The notes beneath the pieces are model-generated. The model had not been told where the DNA came from and made no database searches. It saw only the letters and a program-made list of their open reading frames with translations. The translations under genes were made by a program, and so were the position numbers. DNA of 64,000 nucleotides, taken from positions 558,001 to 622,000 of the forward strand of contig RBKR01000025.1 of NCBI GenBank assembly GCA_004835665.1, given 5' to 3'. This document shows positions 33,827 through 45,241 of this stretch, one piece after another (the first letter of the stretch is position 1; every line of letters starts with the position of its first letter). The DNA comes from Phoma sp. XZ068 (taxonomy: Eukaryota > Ascomycota > Dothideomycetes > Pleosporales > Didymellaceae).

Positions 33827-34564
33827 TTATCCTCTGAATTTGAAAACGGGAAGATCCGTCTTGAAGTCGTTGAAAATGCATGGCTTCGTGTTCTTCCAAG
33901 GGAATTTATCTTCCGCATGTTGGGATCCGAAGAAGTACTCCTGCTGATCAGCATGTAAAAGGTTGCACTGAGCACGATTGCAGGTGCCATACATCTCATA
34001 AGGACACTCTGTGCAGAAGCATGGCTTCTTGAGGCGATGAGTCTCAGGCTGAGTGACGTGCTTTTTGGTGACAGAATCAGATATGGCGGTACTTGGAGAA
34101 GCCTTCAAAGCACCACGGACATGTTTGGCCTTCCCTAGGTGTGCGGGTGCGTTCGCAATTTTGGCATCGGTATTTGAACTACTGGCCGTAGAAGCTATGG
34201 TGTCGAAGCGCTTTTGGAATCGAACTGATGGCTCCTGATCTACATAGCATCAGTTAAATCCTCCCATGGCCCGTATGAGTGGCCACCTACCAGCTTGCGT
34301 TCCGCGTATGCGAATTACAACTAGTCCGGCTGTTGGGGACCCTTTTTGCTGTACTGTAACGTTGGAAGCGCTCAGGGTGTTGTAAGGGATACCCAAGATG
34401 GATTCGAAGAAGACGACTTACTCGTGTAGTGAAGCCGCTTGAGAAACAGGACTTCTATCATCGTTGTAAGTGCCGGAGATTGTGGAAGAAGGCATATATT
34501 TCTCATGGTGACGAGAGTTTGCAACAGGGGCAATCTTAAGACTGGAAGATTCCTTTTGCGCCAT
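33827..34564 (-). CDS. Small CCCH zinc-finger protein, exon structure uncertain
   Basis: The C-terminal exon (33827-34239, minus strand) encodes about 137 codons ending PVFKFRG. It contains PCFCTECPYEMYGTC followed by NRAQCNLLHA, a fit to the C-X7-C-X4-C-X3-H finger that binds RNA in many proteins. A basic disordered part precedes it (RFQKRFDTIASTASSS, then AKHVRGALKASP). A likely first exon (34422-34564) begins MAQKESSSLKIAPVAN and ends at a good GTAAGT donor, but direct joining to the 34,239 acceptor breaks the frame. A small middle exon near 34,310-34,353 or another donor would be required. Function is unknown. The frame-preserving C-terminus is the best-supported part. Confidence 0.45.
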
Positions 34565-34866
34565 TGTGGTTATCTTTGTTGCAAGTTGATTCCAGTTGAC
34601 TACACTCATTGCCAGACCACAACCCTGGATGCTTTGGCTTAAGTATAGAACGGGCCCTGAAGACGACAGGAGTTACAGACATGGTGAAGTGAAGGGCACC
34701 GCAATTTTTGGCAAGTCGGAAGGGCTGAGAAGAATGCATTTCTTTCTATTCAGTGCGATAGCTCCCGCGGTGTGCTAACAATGGGTTCCACTAACACATC
34801 GTCCCATGCAATGGACGGCGTCTAGGAACACCAATATGAATACTTGATATTTTGAAGCCATAGTTT

Positions 34867-36596
34867 CTACCAGTCCTGTTCACAAATCAAGATATCTGTG
34901 AAGTCCGCTGGGTCGAGAACCGGCTCCCATGCCCCGAATGAGTATATACCAAACATTGTTCCTGTGAAAGCGCCACCCACGGGAGGCATGACGCAAAGGT
35001 CCTCTATGTTGAAGGTGAAGCTCCACTCCGACGAACCCTGGACCAGTGCCAGGGTGTATGTTGTTGAAGTAGCCTTAGCTGTCAACTGGGAAGATACGAA
35101 CGCGTCGAAATCGTGGTTTGCCGATGTATCTGCTATCGCTGGATATGTTATCTGCAGTTTCCCGGCCGCTCCCGTTGGTTTTCTACAGACAACAGTCGGT
35201 ACAAGCTGATTTCCATGAATAGCAGCTGTGATACCGATTGATGCATAGGAATACATGCTCCACCACACGGTGATACCTGCTTCGTACCCTTTACGAGTGG
35301 GGTTGAACTCAAGGTTCGCAGAAAATTTATCGCGATAGCTTTCCTGTTTCCGCAGAAGAAGAGCAGGCGCTTCCGGGGATGAGAGGCTATAGCATCCACC
35401 ATGAAGACGCAAGTATCCTGGACGCTCAGTGAATGAGTGGAAAGACTTAAGCGGGGTATTCTTCTGGTACCACCCAAGTTCTAGAGCATTAGTCTTTGAC
35501 TCAATAGCGGCCTTCCAGCGAACGCTGTCTGTTTTCGCTTGGGTCATGACTTGAGCAACCTCATCGCGGCCTTCAGTTGTGAACTTAATATTTTTCCCGT
35601 CATTGAAGACAGGCCAGCCATCAATCCAATGAACTTTGACAAGAAACGTTTCCCGACCTGCGTCATGTCAGCGTCAAATTTGCAGGCTTAACCTTCTCTA
35701 GACTGACCAAGCTGTGGTTCGATGAATTTTCCGTCTTTCGCGACTGGCCTCACACCCAGAAACACACCCCACCATCGCCCTTTCTCGTCTTCGAAAACGT
35801 CTGCATGCCCAGTCCTCTGGACTTCTTCCTCGGGTCCATTATACCACAACGGCTTTCCTTGACTCTCCCACGGGCCATACACGCCCCTCTCGCTCCTAAA
35901 CACCCACTCTTGATGCCCCGCTTCCGTACCACCCTCAGCAACAAACAAGTAATAGTGTCCGTCCTTTTTCATAATATGGCTTCCCTCAGCAACACCATAC
36001 TTGCTCTGTCGAATACACACAGGGGGCGTCAATGTCCTCCCAGTCGGCAAGTCGATCTCTGAGATGTGGATCGCGAAATCCTTCAACTTGCTCGCGGGAT
36101 CGCGATCCGCAATCCTCACCGTGGTAGATAAATACGTCTTTCCGTCGTCATCCCAGAAGACATCTTGGTCGAATCCAGGGTTGTCGAAGTAGACTGGGTC
36201 ACTCCAGCTCCCGTCAGTGTCAATATCGTCGGTCCAGACGTAAAAGCCACGCGGGAAGATCCGTTCATCACTGGTGGGTCGGTAGCGGTGGTATACACCG
36301 TTGAACAAGTACCATCGCTTTTCCTCGTGCCTATAACGCAGTGTTGAGGCCCAACTTCCGGCTCCTGGTTCCACAGTGCGGAGATTGAGTTGCGAGGGAC
36401 GCGTCAGAGCATGGCCAATCAAAGTCCAATTGATGATGTCGGTGGAGCGATAGATGGCGCAGCCAGGGAAGTATTCGAATGTCGACGTGCTGAGATAGTA
36501 TGTTGGTTTTCCGTCCGGTGTCGACGGAGGAACGACGCAGACAGTAGGGTCTGGGTTGAAGCCACGGATAATCGGATTCTCGAATGTGGGTGCCAT
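34867..36596 (-). CDS. GH43 beta-xylosidase/arabinofuranosidase-type enzyme
   Basis: Exons 35708-36596 and 34867-35657 give 559 residues. The five-blade beta-propeller starts FENPIIRGFNPDPTVCVV, where the Asp of NPDP is the expected general base. FDQDVFWDDDGKTYL holds the pKa-modulating Asp region, and YGVAEGSHIMKKDGHYYLF holds the expected general-acid Glu. The C-terminal beta-sandwich (after about residue 340, PGYLRLHGG, then FSANLEFNPTRKGYEAGITV) is typical of two-domain GH43 xylosidases. No signal peptide is visible, so the enzyme may be intracellular and act on transported oligosaccharides. An in-frame ATG 18 nt upstream (36614) exists, but MAPTFENPII is the family-like start. The gene lies next to a small secreted protein gene on the same strand. 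Confidence 0.94.
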
Positions 36597-36805
36597 CTTG
36601 AAAGGTGCGTGCAATCGGAACGTTCACAGTTGTCGAGGTAAGTTATGCTTCAGCGTACGCTGTGATACTGGGGTTTACACTGAGGGGTTCGTAGGAAGTT
36701 AGCACGAGATTGTTCCACCAATCATGTTACATGCGGCTCAATCGAGTCAGTCTACCATTACCACTTAAAATAAGGAGTTCATGCAGACCTCAAGTGTCGC
36801 TTCCT

Positions 36806-36815
36806 TACCTAGGTA
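36806..36815. repeat. TACCTAGGTA palindrome (copy 3 of 4)
   Basis: Same palindrome, 210 bp upstream of the GH43 start codon. Confidence 0.8.
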
Positions 36816-36908
36816 GCAAAGGTTGCTCACAGCTCCTCAGGACTCATCGCTCCAGAGAAATTGGCGTCGGGATGGGGTTATAAGTCATTGGAGTATGCAA
36901 TAAATAAA

Positions 36909-36918
36909 TACCTAGGTA
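36909..36918. repeat. TACCTAGGTA palindrome (copy 4 of 4)
   Basis: Same palindrome, 103 bp from copy 3 and likewise upstream of the GH43 gene. Confidence 0.8.
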
Positions 36919-37174
36919 GTAGTAACATTAATCAAGCATTCTGATCACATTAGCTCTCGCACAAGCTGGCAACTAAGAATATCTTCACGTCACCTTTCCA
37001 AAACAGGTTACATCACTACTCAGACGTCACTTCGGGCAAGGTTCTCAGGGACAACAGCACAACGCGATGTTATCTCCACTTCGCCAACATTGCCATATAC
37101 AACACCACTGTACACGTCTCCCCAATCAAAAGCCGGTGGATCGAATCAGCAGCATCGAAACCTTACTACCATTC

Positions 37175-37788
37175 TCAAGCCGCCGTCCACTTGACATTAT
37201 CAATCGCAACACCAATATTATACTCCACCTCACTCGTCGCGCGTCCCGTACACCGGAACCCAATCGTCATCGTCGCGCCCCCGAAGTTCGTATCAAGCGT
37301 CTCTTGCACGTGTCCTGCACCGCCGATACTAGCACGCCGAGTCCAGCTCTGACCGATGAATCCTCCCCCGAAGTCAGTCTGCAGTGTACACTCGATAGCT
37401 GGTGGGCCACGCGAGTTGGCGATGGCGAGGTAATCCCAGTCGAAACTGAATGTCCACTGACGGATTTCCAGACCGGAGATGGATGTGGAAATGGAGCTTG
37501 AGGTGTTGGCGTTGGAGGATTGGAGGATACTGGGTGGTGTTAGTGGGGGAATGGGTGGAGTGTGGGGCTAACTGACGCGAAGTTAGAGCCGTCTGTTGCA
37601 GCGAAGTTCCAGGGGTTGCGGTCCGAGTTGGAGGTTATGCTTGCTCCGCCTGTTAGTGTCCAGCCAGAGGTGCCGGACTCGAAAGATCCGTTTTCGATGA
37701 TTGCGGTGTCTTGTCTGCGGACAGGTTGTGGTGCTGCAAGAGCAGCAGTGGCGCCGAGTGAGAAGAGGAGAATGGAGGAGAGATGCAT
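37175..37788 (-). CDS. Small secreted protein, possibly a carbohydrate-binding jelly-roll
   Basis: Exons 37577-37788 and 37175-37529 encode 188 residues. A signal peptide (HLSSILLFSLGATAALA) and a dibasic VRR site are followed by IIENGSFESGTSGWTLTGGA, the usual opening of carbohydrate-binding and related beta-sandwich modules. The rest is beta-rich (EIRQWTFSFDWDYLAIANSR, IECTLQTDFGGGFIGQSW, NIGVAIDNVKW) with two Cys residues that could pair. No catalytic module is attached. The GTCAGT donor (37576) was preferred over the next GT because it alone keeps the frame. Position next to a GH43 gene on the same strand hints at a role in polysaccharide contact, but that is inference. Confidence 0.85.
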
Positions 37789-38806
37789 GATGAAATCGTT
37801 TGCTGCGTATGATCACCAGGAGTATCGTTTTAGGACGATGTTCAAAGTATCGTGAATGACCGCTCACATTTATAACATTGACATCAGTGTCGCTTTGTTG
37901 TAGGGACTGGTATGCCAAAAATAGATCATCTTATAACTTAACTAGATCTGTGGACAAGCAGACAGGATGATTGGTGCAGACAGACCCTTCCATGTACATA
38001 AACATCGAATTACTTGATTAGGCGGGAAGGTGGGGAACAACCCTGGCCACAAATACATGACTGCAGGAACAGTCGACCGATGCTGCATTGTGGGTTGGGT
38101 GTTCCTGGCCTGACTGTCAGCCGGTAGCACAGCACGTCATTGTGCAGCCTCATGGAGCTTGCCTCTGCTCTGCATATGATGAAGGTTAGCATGTTTTCAT
38201 GAAAATTCCCTAGCGGCGACAGATAGGGACGTATGGATTCTCTCCGAAAGATGCAAGAGACTCCGCATGTCCACTCGAACATCGAGGCCAAGGGACCAAG
38301 TCAGAAGATGTACGATTCCGGCACTGCTCTTCCGGTCAGCAAGGTGGAGCTGGTTGCCTGACCAAGATTTGTTAACAACATTCTCCAAGTGGGTAGTCCT
38401 CGTTTCGTGGCACTGCTCGCTTTTCGTCAGGTGTTGCATCGAAATTATGTTGCATCCAAATCAAATGGACGCAAATACTGATTTGGATCCTCGGGGACAA
38501 CTACCGGCGAATGGCACTGGATGTCATCATATGCGTACATTAATGTACTGCCCGTGCGATGGCTCGGCTTATGTTTGAGTAGAGCTATCGTATCATGGGC
38601 AGCTGGTGGTTACGAGAGTTAGCAATACCAACACGTGTTTCCAAAAGCAATCAACATCACCTTCCCATCGAAAACATTGCACGGCGCACAATAGGGGATA
38701 TGTCCGTGACTGATACGACACACCCACAAGCACAAACACTCAAAATGACCATATATTCCTAAAAGCCCTAAACGGCCCAACCAAAGAAGAAAAGAAAGAA
38801 CACGCC
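37789..38806. other. Intergenic region, no supported gene
   Basis: About 1 kb between the small secreted protein gene and the DOMON-cytochrome b561 gene. Open frames are short and lack family signal. Confidence 0.5.
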
Positions 38807-40304
38807 TCATATCCTCCTCCCACTGCCAATATGCACCGGCACCCCCGGATGCATATTCATTAAGTATTGCGGCCCCGGCATTGTCCCACCCCCAAACATC
38901 TTTTTCTGCTGCACTTGCACCTGCACCTGCGCACTGCCATCCCTCCTACTCTCGTCCAAAAAGCCCTTTAAACTCGTTGCGCTGCCTGTTTCGCTCCCGG
39001 CTCTGCTTTCCTTGCCTAGTAAACCTAGTTCGGAGGACGATGGGGAGTCGAGGGGAAGACGGCGCGTGGAGCGGGAGTAGGCGGAGCCGCGGCGGCGCAC
39101 GATGGAGGAGATTATTGCGAGGAAGATTACCAGCAGGAGGGAGAGCGCGGTGTAGACTAGGATGATTGGGCGGGATTGTTGGGATAGGTGGAGGCCTAGG
39201 CCGCCGGATATGAGGAGGAGGGTGAGTGCGAGGCTTGAGAGTGGGGCGTGGAGACGCGGGATGAAGCGGTGGAGGGTCGGTAGTGGTTTGATGGGGAGGA
39301 CGGAGAGGAAGACCAGGGGAGCCATGGAGATGAAAGCGAGGATTTGGTGAGGGGTGTTGAAAGTCTTGGACTAGGTTGGAAGTTAGTTTGAGGAGTTTGC
39401 AGGGTGGATTGGAAGGTGTGACTTACGCGGTTGTACTGGTTTGATGTACTGATTCCAAGACCGTATACAATGCCCAAAGACAGCACTACAGCGATCGAGA
39501 ATCCGATGTGTATGCGTATATTCCTGAGGAAGCCTGCAACGAGGACGTTGAGCGGCCACACAACGAACAACACCAAACATCCGAGAATCGCATGCGCAAG
39601 GTTCTTCCGGTCCGTATCCTTGGTCAAGCCGCCTTGCATCTGCACACCGTTACTGGCGTTACTCTTCAATGGGACACCGCCTGTGCCTGTAGCGGCCGTC
39701 ATGTCCATAGTAAAGTGTCCGTAGCGAACATGTCTCTTCAGATCTGCAGAAGAAGACGAGGACTGCAACGGGTAGGCGCTTCCAAAAGCGTAAATCATAT
39801 CCTGGTCTGGCGAAGTAGCATCAAGAAAGCCGTTGGGCCAGACGCGGCAGTCCGAGCAGCGAGCGTGCAGGATCATCATGTCGTCTTCTATCCTCGTGCC
39901 GTCGAGGGCTTCGATTTCGATCTTGTTGGTGAAGACTGGTTCACCGGCATTTCTGCCGATACGTGGGGATATCGTCACATCTGCTGACGTTAGCCTCTTT
40001 ACTCTGGCTCTCGAAAGGGAAGCGTACTATCGCCATTCGCACTTGGATACATGATCAACATCAGACTGTTCTCCATCTGTTGTCCGAATCCAACACCAAC
40101 CCAGGAATACGCTGGACTCGCAAAGTAAAAGTACACATCGCTCGAGTCATTCGCGATATTGACCGAGAACTGTGTTTCCGTCTCTGGCAGGTAGAACGTC
40201 GACGCCGCAGGCACAATCACGCTATCATTCTGCCCTTGCGCCACTGTCAAAGTCGAGAAGATCGCAAGAGCGAGTGTATACACCGCGAACCTAAAAGCAC
40301 GCAT
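38807..40304 (-). CDS. DOMON plus cytochrome b561-type membrane protein
   Basis: Exons 40028-40304, 39427-39980 and 38807-39370 encode 464 residues. The signal peptide (FAVYTLALAIFSTLTVA) leads into a DOMON domain (about residues 25-200: FYLPETETQFSVNIA, YSWVGVGFGQQMENSLMLIM, then VTISPRIGRN and LHARCSDCRVWPNG). This is the cellobiose-dehydrogenase-type cytochrome fold, which can bind heme b. A membrane part follows with about five to six helices (HAILGCLVLFVVWPLNVLVA, IGFSIAVVLSLGIVYGLGIS, ILAFISMAPLVFLSVLPI, LALTLLLISGGLGLHL, ILVYTALSLLLVIFLAIISS), as in b561 trans-membrane reductases. The tail is cytosolic and Ser/Gln-rich. A role in trans-membrane electron transfer or extracellular redox is inferred from architecture. 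Confidence 0.9.
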
Positions 40305-40491
40305 ATCGAAATCGACCTTCCACGATCCAAGAAATATGGCGTTGGCAAAGCAGAAGTGAGAACAACGGAACCCAGCTCCCCAGGACGCGCCCGCAGGCTC
40401 TGTCCAACCTTATACGCAGTCCGTCCCTGCGTACACGTACAGCCACACATGCCTAGGGTTCGCATCACGGGGCGTCGACCAAAGGGAGCCG

Positions 40492-40571
40492 GCCAGCCAA
40501 CCCCAAGAGGACGCCAGCCAACCCCAAGAGGACGCCAGCCAACCCAAAACGTGCCAGCCAACCCAGAAAGT
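40492..40571. repeat. Short minisatellite, four units of 19-21 bp
   Basis: Four head-to-tail units each begin GCCAGCCAACCC. Units 1 and 2 are identical 21-mers; units 3 and 4 are 19-mers with changed ends. The array lies about 190-270 bp upstream of the DOMON-b561 start codon, in its promoter region. Confidence 0.9.
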
Positions 40572-41530
40572 GCCAGAGGGTGCATGCATCCCTCACCTCA
40601 CTGTGAAACATCGCGGCGGCACTCCCGCTAGGACCCGTACAGACCGTGGCGCTTCGAAAGGTTCACCCAGAGTCTCACTCGTGGTTGGCGCGAGGTAGCG
40701 TAACGTGAAACCCCTGGCCTGGAATGTTCGCGTCGCTAAGCGCCCGGCATCATTGGCGGGTGTGTTAACACAAACGTTGGAATGCATGTATTTTTGGAAT
40801 CGTAGGAACGTGGTCCAAACCGTGATATTGGGATTTCGTGAGAGTTTGCGGATGCAGGACCGATGCAGGGAGTCTTGTTGTAGGAAAAAGGTCGAGTGCT
40901 GGTCAGGTGGAGAGGCAGTCCTTACATGGTGGTTGTAGGCTAGCCCAGTTGGGGAAAAACATCGAGGGCGCAACATCTCACAAATAACGGCTATCGTAGT
41001 ATCCGAGAATCATGGCCTATGCAACTTGCTCGCTTGTCCGAATGCGCAATCTGTAGAAATGATGAATTTGAGAAAACGAGAATTATGTACCTCCTTGCGC
41101 CACATCCAAGCATACCAACTAACACAGCGATACAGTATAAAGTGTCCACTTTGGTGGACATGAGAAGAAGAAGAGAAATCCATAAACAGTAAGCCCGGTT
41201 CTTGCTCGCTCCGGGTATGCTAGTCATAGTCATCATAGTCATTAGTGCGTGCAATGGACTGAACTGTGGCCGTGTCCTCGTGATTGACCATCATGTTTGA
41301 TCGTCGTTATGTCGTCTGGTATCATATTGAGACTTTTGCAGACAGCCGCGCTGGAGCAGTCGTTGGATGCTGAGTTTCTGCTCGATCTGCGTGATCTGCT
41401 CGCCGAGACAAAGACCCTGCCTGTTCCAGCTGCAGTATCGATCCGAGACCCGTTGCGCTGGCTTTCGAGTCTCAGTTTCGAATTGACCTAGTCGCAGGGA
41501 TTCAAAAGAGATCTAGTACAGCCGTATCGT
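40572..41530. other. Intergenic region, no supported gene
   Basis: About 1 kb between the minisatellite and the stop of the DUF8035-type gene. No coherent frame or RNA gene is seen. Confidence 0.5.
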
Positions 41531-43496
41531 CTAACGGTATCGGCTGCGACGGCTGTCAAATGACACCTCATGCTCGTAGTATCGGTCGTCGTAGGCAGAG
41601 CCGGGTCTGCGAATCTCCTCGCGCTCAAATTCAATCTCCCTTATGCGGGACTTGCGCTTGCGGCGAATGTCGTCAGAAATCTCCACAAGCTGGAGAACGT
41701 CCTCCTGTTCAGTTGTTAGAATGACACAAATATATGGAATGTGGCAAGCCACGTACGTAGCGTAGGTACTCCATGATGTAGAAGAAGTCATCTGTCTCTT
41801 CACACCTATAGCCCATGCCATCGATGGCTTCGCGGAGAACCAAATCTTTAGTGACTTCTGTCCACATGTCCTTCTTCTTGGGTTTTACGGGGCCCTGGGT
41901 ATGAACGTCAGTGATATGCTCATCATCGGCGCTGATGAACTTTGAGCGGCGGACGCCATTATAGCGCTGCCAGGTGACTTCCTGGGAGCCGCCACCGATT
42001 CCGTCCAATTGAACTCGCTTTGTGCCTGGTGGAACGTCGATGATGGTCCAGTCTGTGGTAGCACCGTTCCAAGCCTCGCCCGGGTAGGCACGTTCCAAAG
42101 CTTTGCGGTTATAATAATCGGCTTCAATCTCAAAGTCGGAATCGGTAGGGGCAGGGGCAGTATAACGACGTCTGGGAGGGCTGAAGGACGGCGAGCGGGC
42201 TCTCACCTCAAAGTCAAGATTGCGGCTGCGACTGCGATCAATCTCGATGTCAAGCTCCTCAAATTCACTCGTACGTCCGCCTTTCCTGGTTCTGGGGGTG
42301 GTCAGCGGGGTAAGTCGATTGTGCGCTTGTGGCATGCTTACTCTCTGCGGTTGATCTCAATCTCGATGCGCTCATTGCGCGGGGGAGACGGTGGTGCTGG
42401 TGGAGGTGGAGGAGGGGTTGGCGAGCGAGCTCTCTCGACACCTGCATTGTCGTCAACATCACGTATCTCGCAGATGAGGTAGTTCTGACTTACCATGGTC
42501 GATGTGCCTGTGATGTGTGATGATCTCCTGGATGATGGGAGGTCTGATTTCCGGCTCAGGCGCTGGTGGTGGCGGCGGTGGAGGTGGCAGGGGCTCGGGT
42601 GACGGCGAGCGCTCTTCCATACGACGAATTACTATCTCGTCTTTGATGACTTCACGCTCACGTGGTCCGCGTGACTGCTCGCGGGGTCGGCGAACAACAA
42701 ACTCCTCGCGTTCGCGAGCAACTAGCTCTCCACGTGAGCTCGGTGGTGGAAGAGATCGCTCTCGGCCGCGTATGACCAGAGAGTCTCGCTCTATACTGCG
42801 AGACCTGCCGTTGCGGCTGAACTCGCGGCGGGAGGCACGAATATCAAAGTTGCCGTCTCGCTCCTGGAAGCGGATGGCGCCGCGCTCGGCGGAGACGTCG
42901 CGGCCATCGCTGCTGAACTCCTTGTGAGTAGCACGGATGTCGATGTTGTCACCGCGTCCCCTGAAGCGGACGTCGTCCCTCTCGATGCTGACCTCACGGG
43001 GGCGGGGATGAGCACCGTCACCCCGGCGGAAGGGGATGTCGCGCTCGAAGTGGGCCTCTCGCGGCGGGGGCCCTCTGGAGTGCTCACGGCGGCGGATGGT
43101 GAGGTCGAGCTCTTCCTTCTCGCTCGCGACTTCGCGGCGTCCACGGCCTCCGGTGTCGCTGCGTCGCAGGGTGATGTCGTCGACCTCGCGCTCCCTCACG
43201 CTGGACGGCGGGGGCGGGGGCCGGCTGCGCATGGAAATGGCGTCGTCGTCATCGAAGCCCCCGCGGCGGCTGCGGGGGCCACGGGAGAAGCTGTCTTCAT
43301 CGCGGTCGCGTCCACGCAGCACCATGGGCCCTGCCGGCGACTCGCGGAAGAAGTCGGGGGCACTGCGACGCGGATCGCTGCCACGGCGGAGCTCAATGTC
43401 GAGCTCCTCATAGTTGCGGTCGCTGCGGTTGCCGTTGCGGTAGAAGTCGCGCTCACGCTCTTCGTACAGCTCGGCGGTCGGGTAGCGGCGCGACAT
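41531..43496 (-). CDS. Highly charged protein with a conserved C-terminal domain (DUF8035 type)
   Basis: Exons 42494-43496, 42342-42441, 41757-42291 and 41531-41704 encode 603 residues. Residues 1 to about 400 are disordered, dominated by Arg, Glu and Asp with repeated RRREHSR, FRGRGDNIDI and SRRGG-like segments, plus two poly-Pro tracts (around 315 and 345). The last 200 residues are ordered. They include DWTIIDVPPGTKRVQLDGIG, QEVTWQRYNGVRRSKFI, and MWTEVTKDLVLREAIDGMGY leading to DFFYIMEYLRY and EDVLQLVEISDDIRRKRK. I recall this C-terminal block as a fungal domain of unknown function (DUF8035). The composition is reminiscent of RNA-processing or cytoskeletal linker proteins, but no function is established here. 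Confidence 0.9.
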
Positions 43497-45241
43497 GGCG
43501 CGGGCGGGCTGTGAGTGAGGGGCGGCGCAGCGAGGTGGGTGGGATGTGCTGATCTGCCGCAGCAACAACACGGGCGGAGGGGCGAGATATGAGCAGGATG
43601 CAAGAGAGGGAAGGGAAAGGATAATCAGGATAAGAAGACGACAATCAGGCTGCGAACGCCCTGACGTTATGAAGCGAATCCGCCCGCTGTCGACTGCAGC
43701 AAGTGGGGTGCGCTCGCAGGACTGGGACTTGGTCGTTGCATTCAAGCGGGCAGACCCATGCCCAACGTATGACGTCGTCACCGACACACGCATCAACAGC
43801 ACCTGAGCCCAAGCCTACCCAATCGCAGCCGCCCCTGCAGCACCCTCGAGCACCTGCACGCGCAGAGCACGCTGCAGCCTCCTCCCAGCCCCCGGCAGAC
43901 CGGACTGAATGGCGTGCAGTCCTGTCGCGGCTCTCGTGGGGGGTACATTAATCTCTGCTGCCACGATTGCCCCAGCCTGTTCGGTGTAATTAGCGAGCTC
44001 CGTGCCGTCCTGCTGCATGTGATGCTAAGACTGCCATCGATGCGAACTGCCCAAGAACCTGCTGCGAGCTGCGCGTTCAGCATGCAAGTCAGGCACTTTC
44101 AGGTACGGCAGCCACGACCCAACAACGCCCTAACAAAGGGTCTCCGGGAGCTATGTCTGATCACTGCCAAATGCCTTGCTCGCTGGGCTCGAGATCCGCC
44201 TAACCACTGTAGCTCTCCCGTCGTTGGCGTGGCCCAAACCTGGAGCGTAACGTGCCCTCGGTAAGGCGAGGCGACCCGTTGCCACTATCCTCCGCTGGGC
44301 CCTCCAGGCTGTGCCGTGATAGATTTACCTGTCAGTGAGCGTGTTGTACCCTGTGTTTTTTTTTATTCTTGCTAGATGGCTCCTTCTTCCTCCAGACGCA
44401 CGATGACGTATGTCAGACCACCGACAACCAGATCTCACCGGATGGCCTTTCACGACTCACAGTCTAGAATGTAATTCAATATGCCGGAGGGTTATTTGCT
44501 TTTGCCATTACGGAGCCCAGCTAAACATCAAGACCCAAACAAGTACAACCGTCAGGGTATAACCTTCGGAGGTCGGTGGAATGCTTCCTTGTCATCGGCG
44601 GAATTACTGGGCATCGAGATCAGAGATGCCCAACACACTGAACGCTGTCTTCAGCTCATATTGTAGTGCAGTCTGATACCCATTCAAGTACTTTGTCACA
44701 CTGATGTCCTTGGATGCGGGTTGCCCATGAAAAGGCACCGTCGTTGTGTTTCTGTTCACTCCATGGAATGAATCGTCAGTCTTCAAGGATGCAGACTTCC
44801 TCTTCGCTTCTTGGCTTGCCAGGTTGGACTCTTAGAGGTTGCTGTAAGTAATCTTTGACTTACTCTGTTAAGTGCAAGAACAATTGGCTTACTCTAGAGC
44901 CTTTTCTTGTTGTTAGACTTGTAAAGCACTTCTGTTTTGCACTTGTAAAGCTCATTTGCTTCAGACCTGCAAAGCTCCTTTGATTCAAGTTGGTCATGAC
45001 TACAGGAAAAGAGCGTGGAGAGCATGTTAGGAACAACAATCGGCAATCAGCGAAAATAAGTTGATCTAGGTAGAGCAGGTAAGGAATGCTTTGATGTTTG
45101 TTTAGCATTTGCTAAAGTGCGTCTATTCTATCGTATTCCCTTCCGCTTGTAGGATTGAAGAGGTGGTTACAAACAATTTCACTACATTGTAAGTGAAGTG
45201 AAAGTTGGTTGTTGTCGATGAAGAGGGATCTCGGCTGTGAT
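43497..45241. other. Intergenic region with a small 24-bp tandem repeat
   Basis: About 1.7 kb. The left part is the promoter of the DUF8035-type gene. Only the 24-bp repeat near 44.9 kb stands out. No gene is supported, although a short minus-strand frame runs through the repeat. Confidence 0.5.
44917..44988. repeat. Three-unit 24-bp tandem repeat
   Basis: Three exact-length 24-bp units (44917-44940, 44941-44964, 44965-44988) share the core CTTGTAAAGC or its variant CCTGCAAAGC. On the minus strand each unit is 8 codons in one open frame, giving repeats like LKQMSFTS and AKQKCFTS. The array lies about 250 bp downstream of the HET-domain gene stop. Confidence 0.75.

Larger units (their letters stand above)
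36597..37174. other. Intergenic region with two TACCTAGGTA palindromes
   Basis: About 580 bp upstream of the GH43 gene and downstream of the small secreted protein gene. It contains two of the four perfect TACCTAGGTA copies in the window (36806-36815 and 36909-36918). No gene is supported. Confidence 0.5.

Noticed and set aside
41520..41560. Possible tRNA-like start (GCCGTATCGTCTAACGG) near the DUF8035-type stop
   Set aside because: No matching acceptor or T-arm sequence follows, so no cloverleaf forms.
42517..43514. Long plus-strand frames across the DUF8035-type gene
   Set aside because: They are antisense shadows of the Arg/Glu-rich repeats, which stay open in several frames because of composition.
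43914..44264. 116-codon plus-strand frame upstream of the DUF8035-type gene
   Set aside because: Cys/Arg/Pro-rich sequence with no motif, lying in GC-rich promoter DNA.
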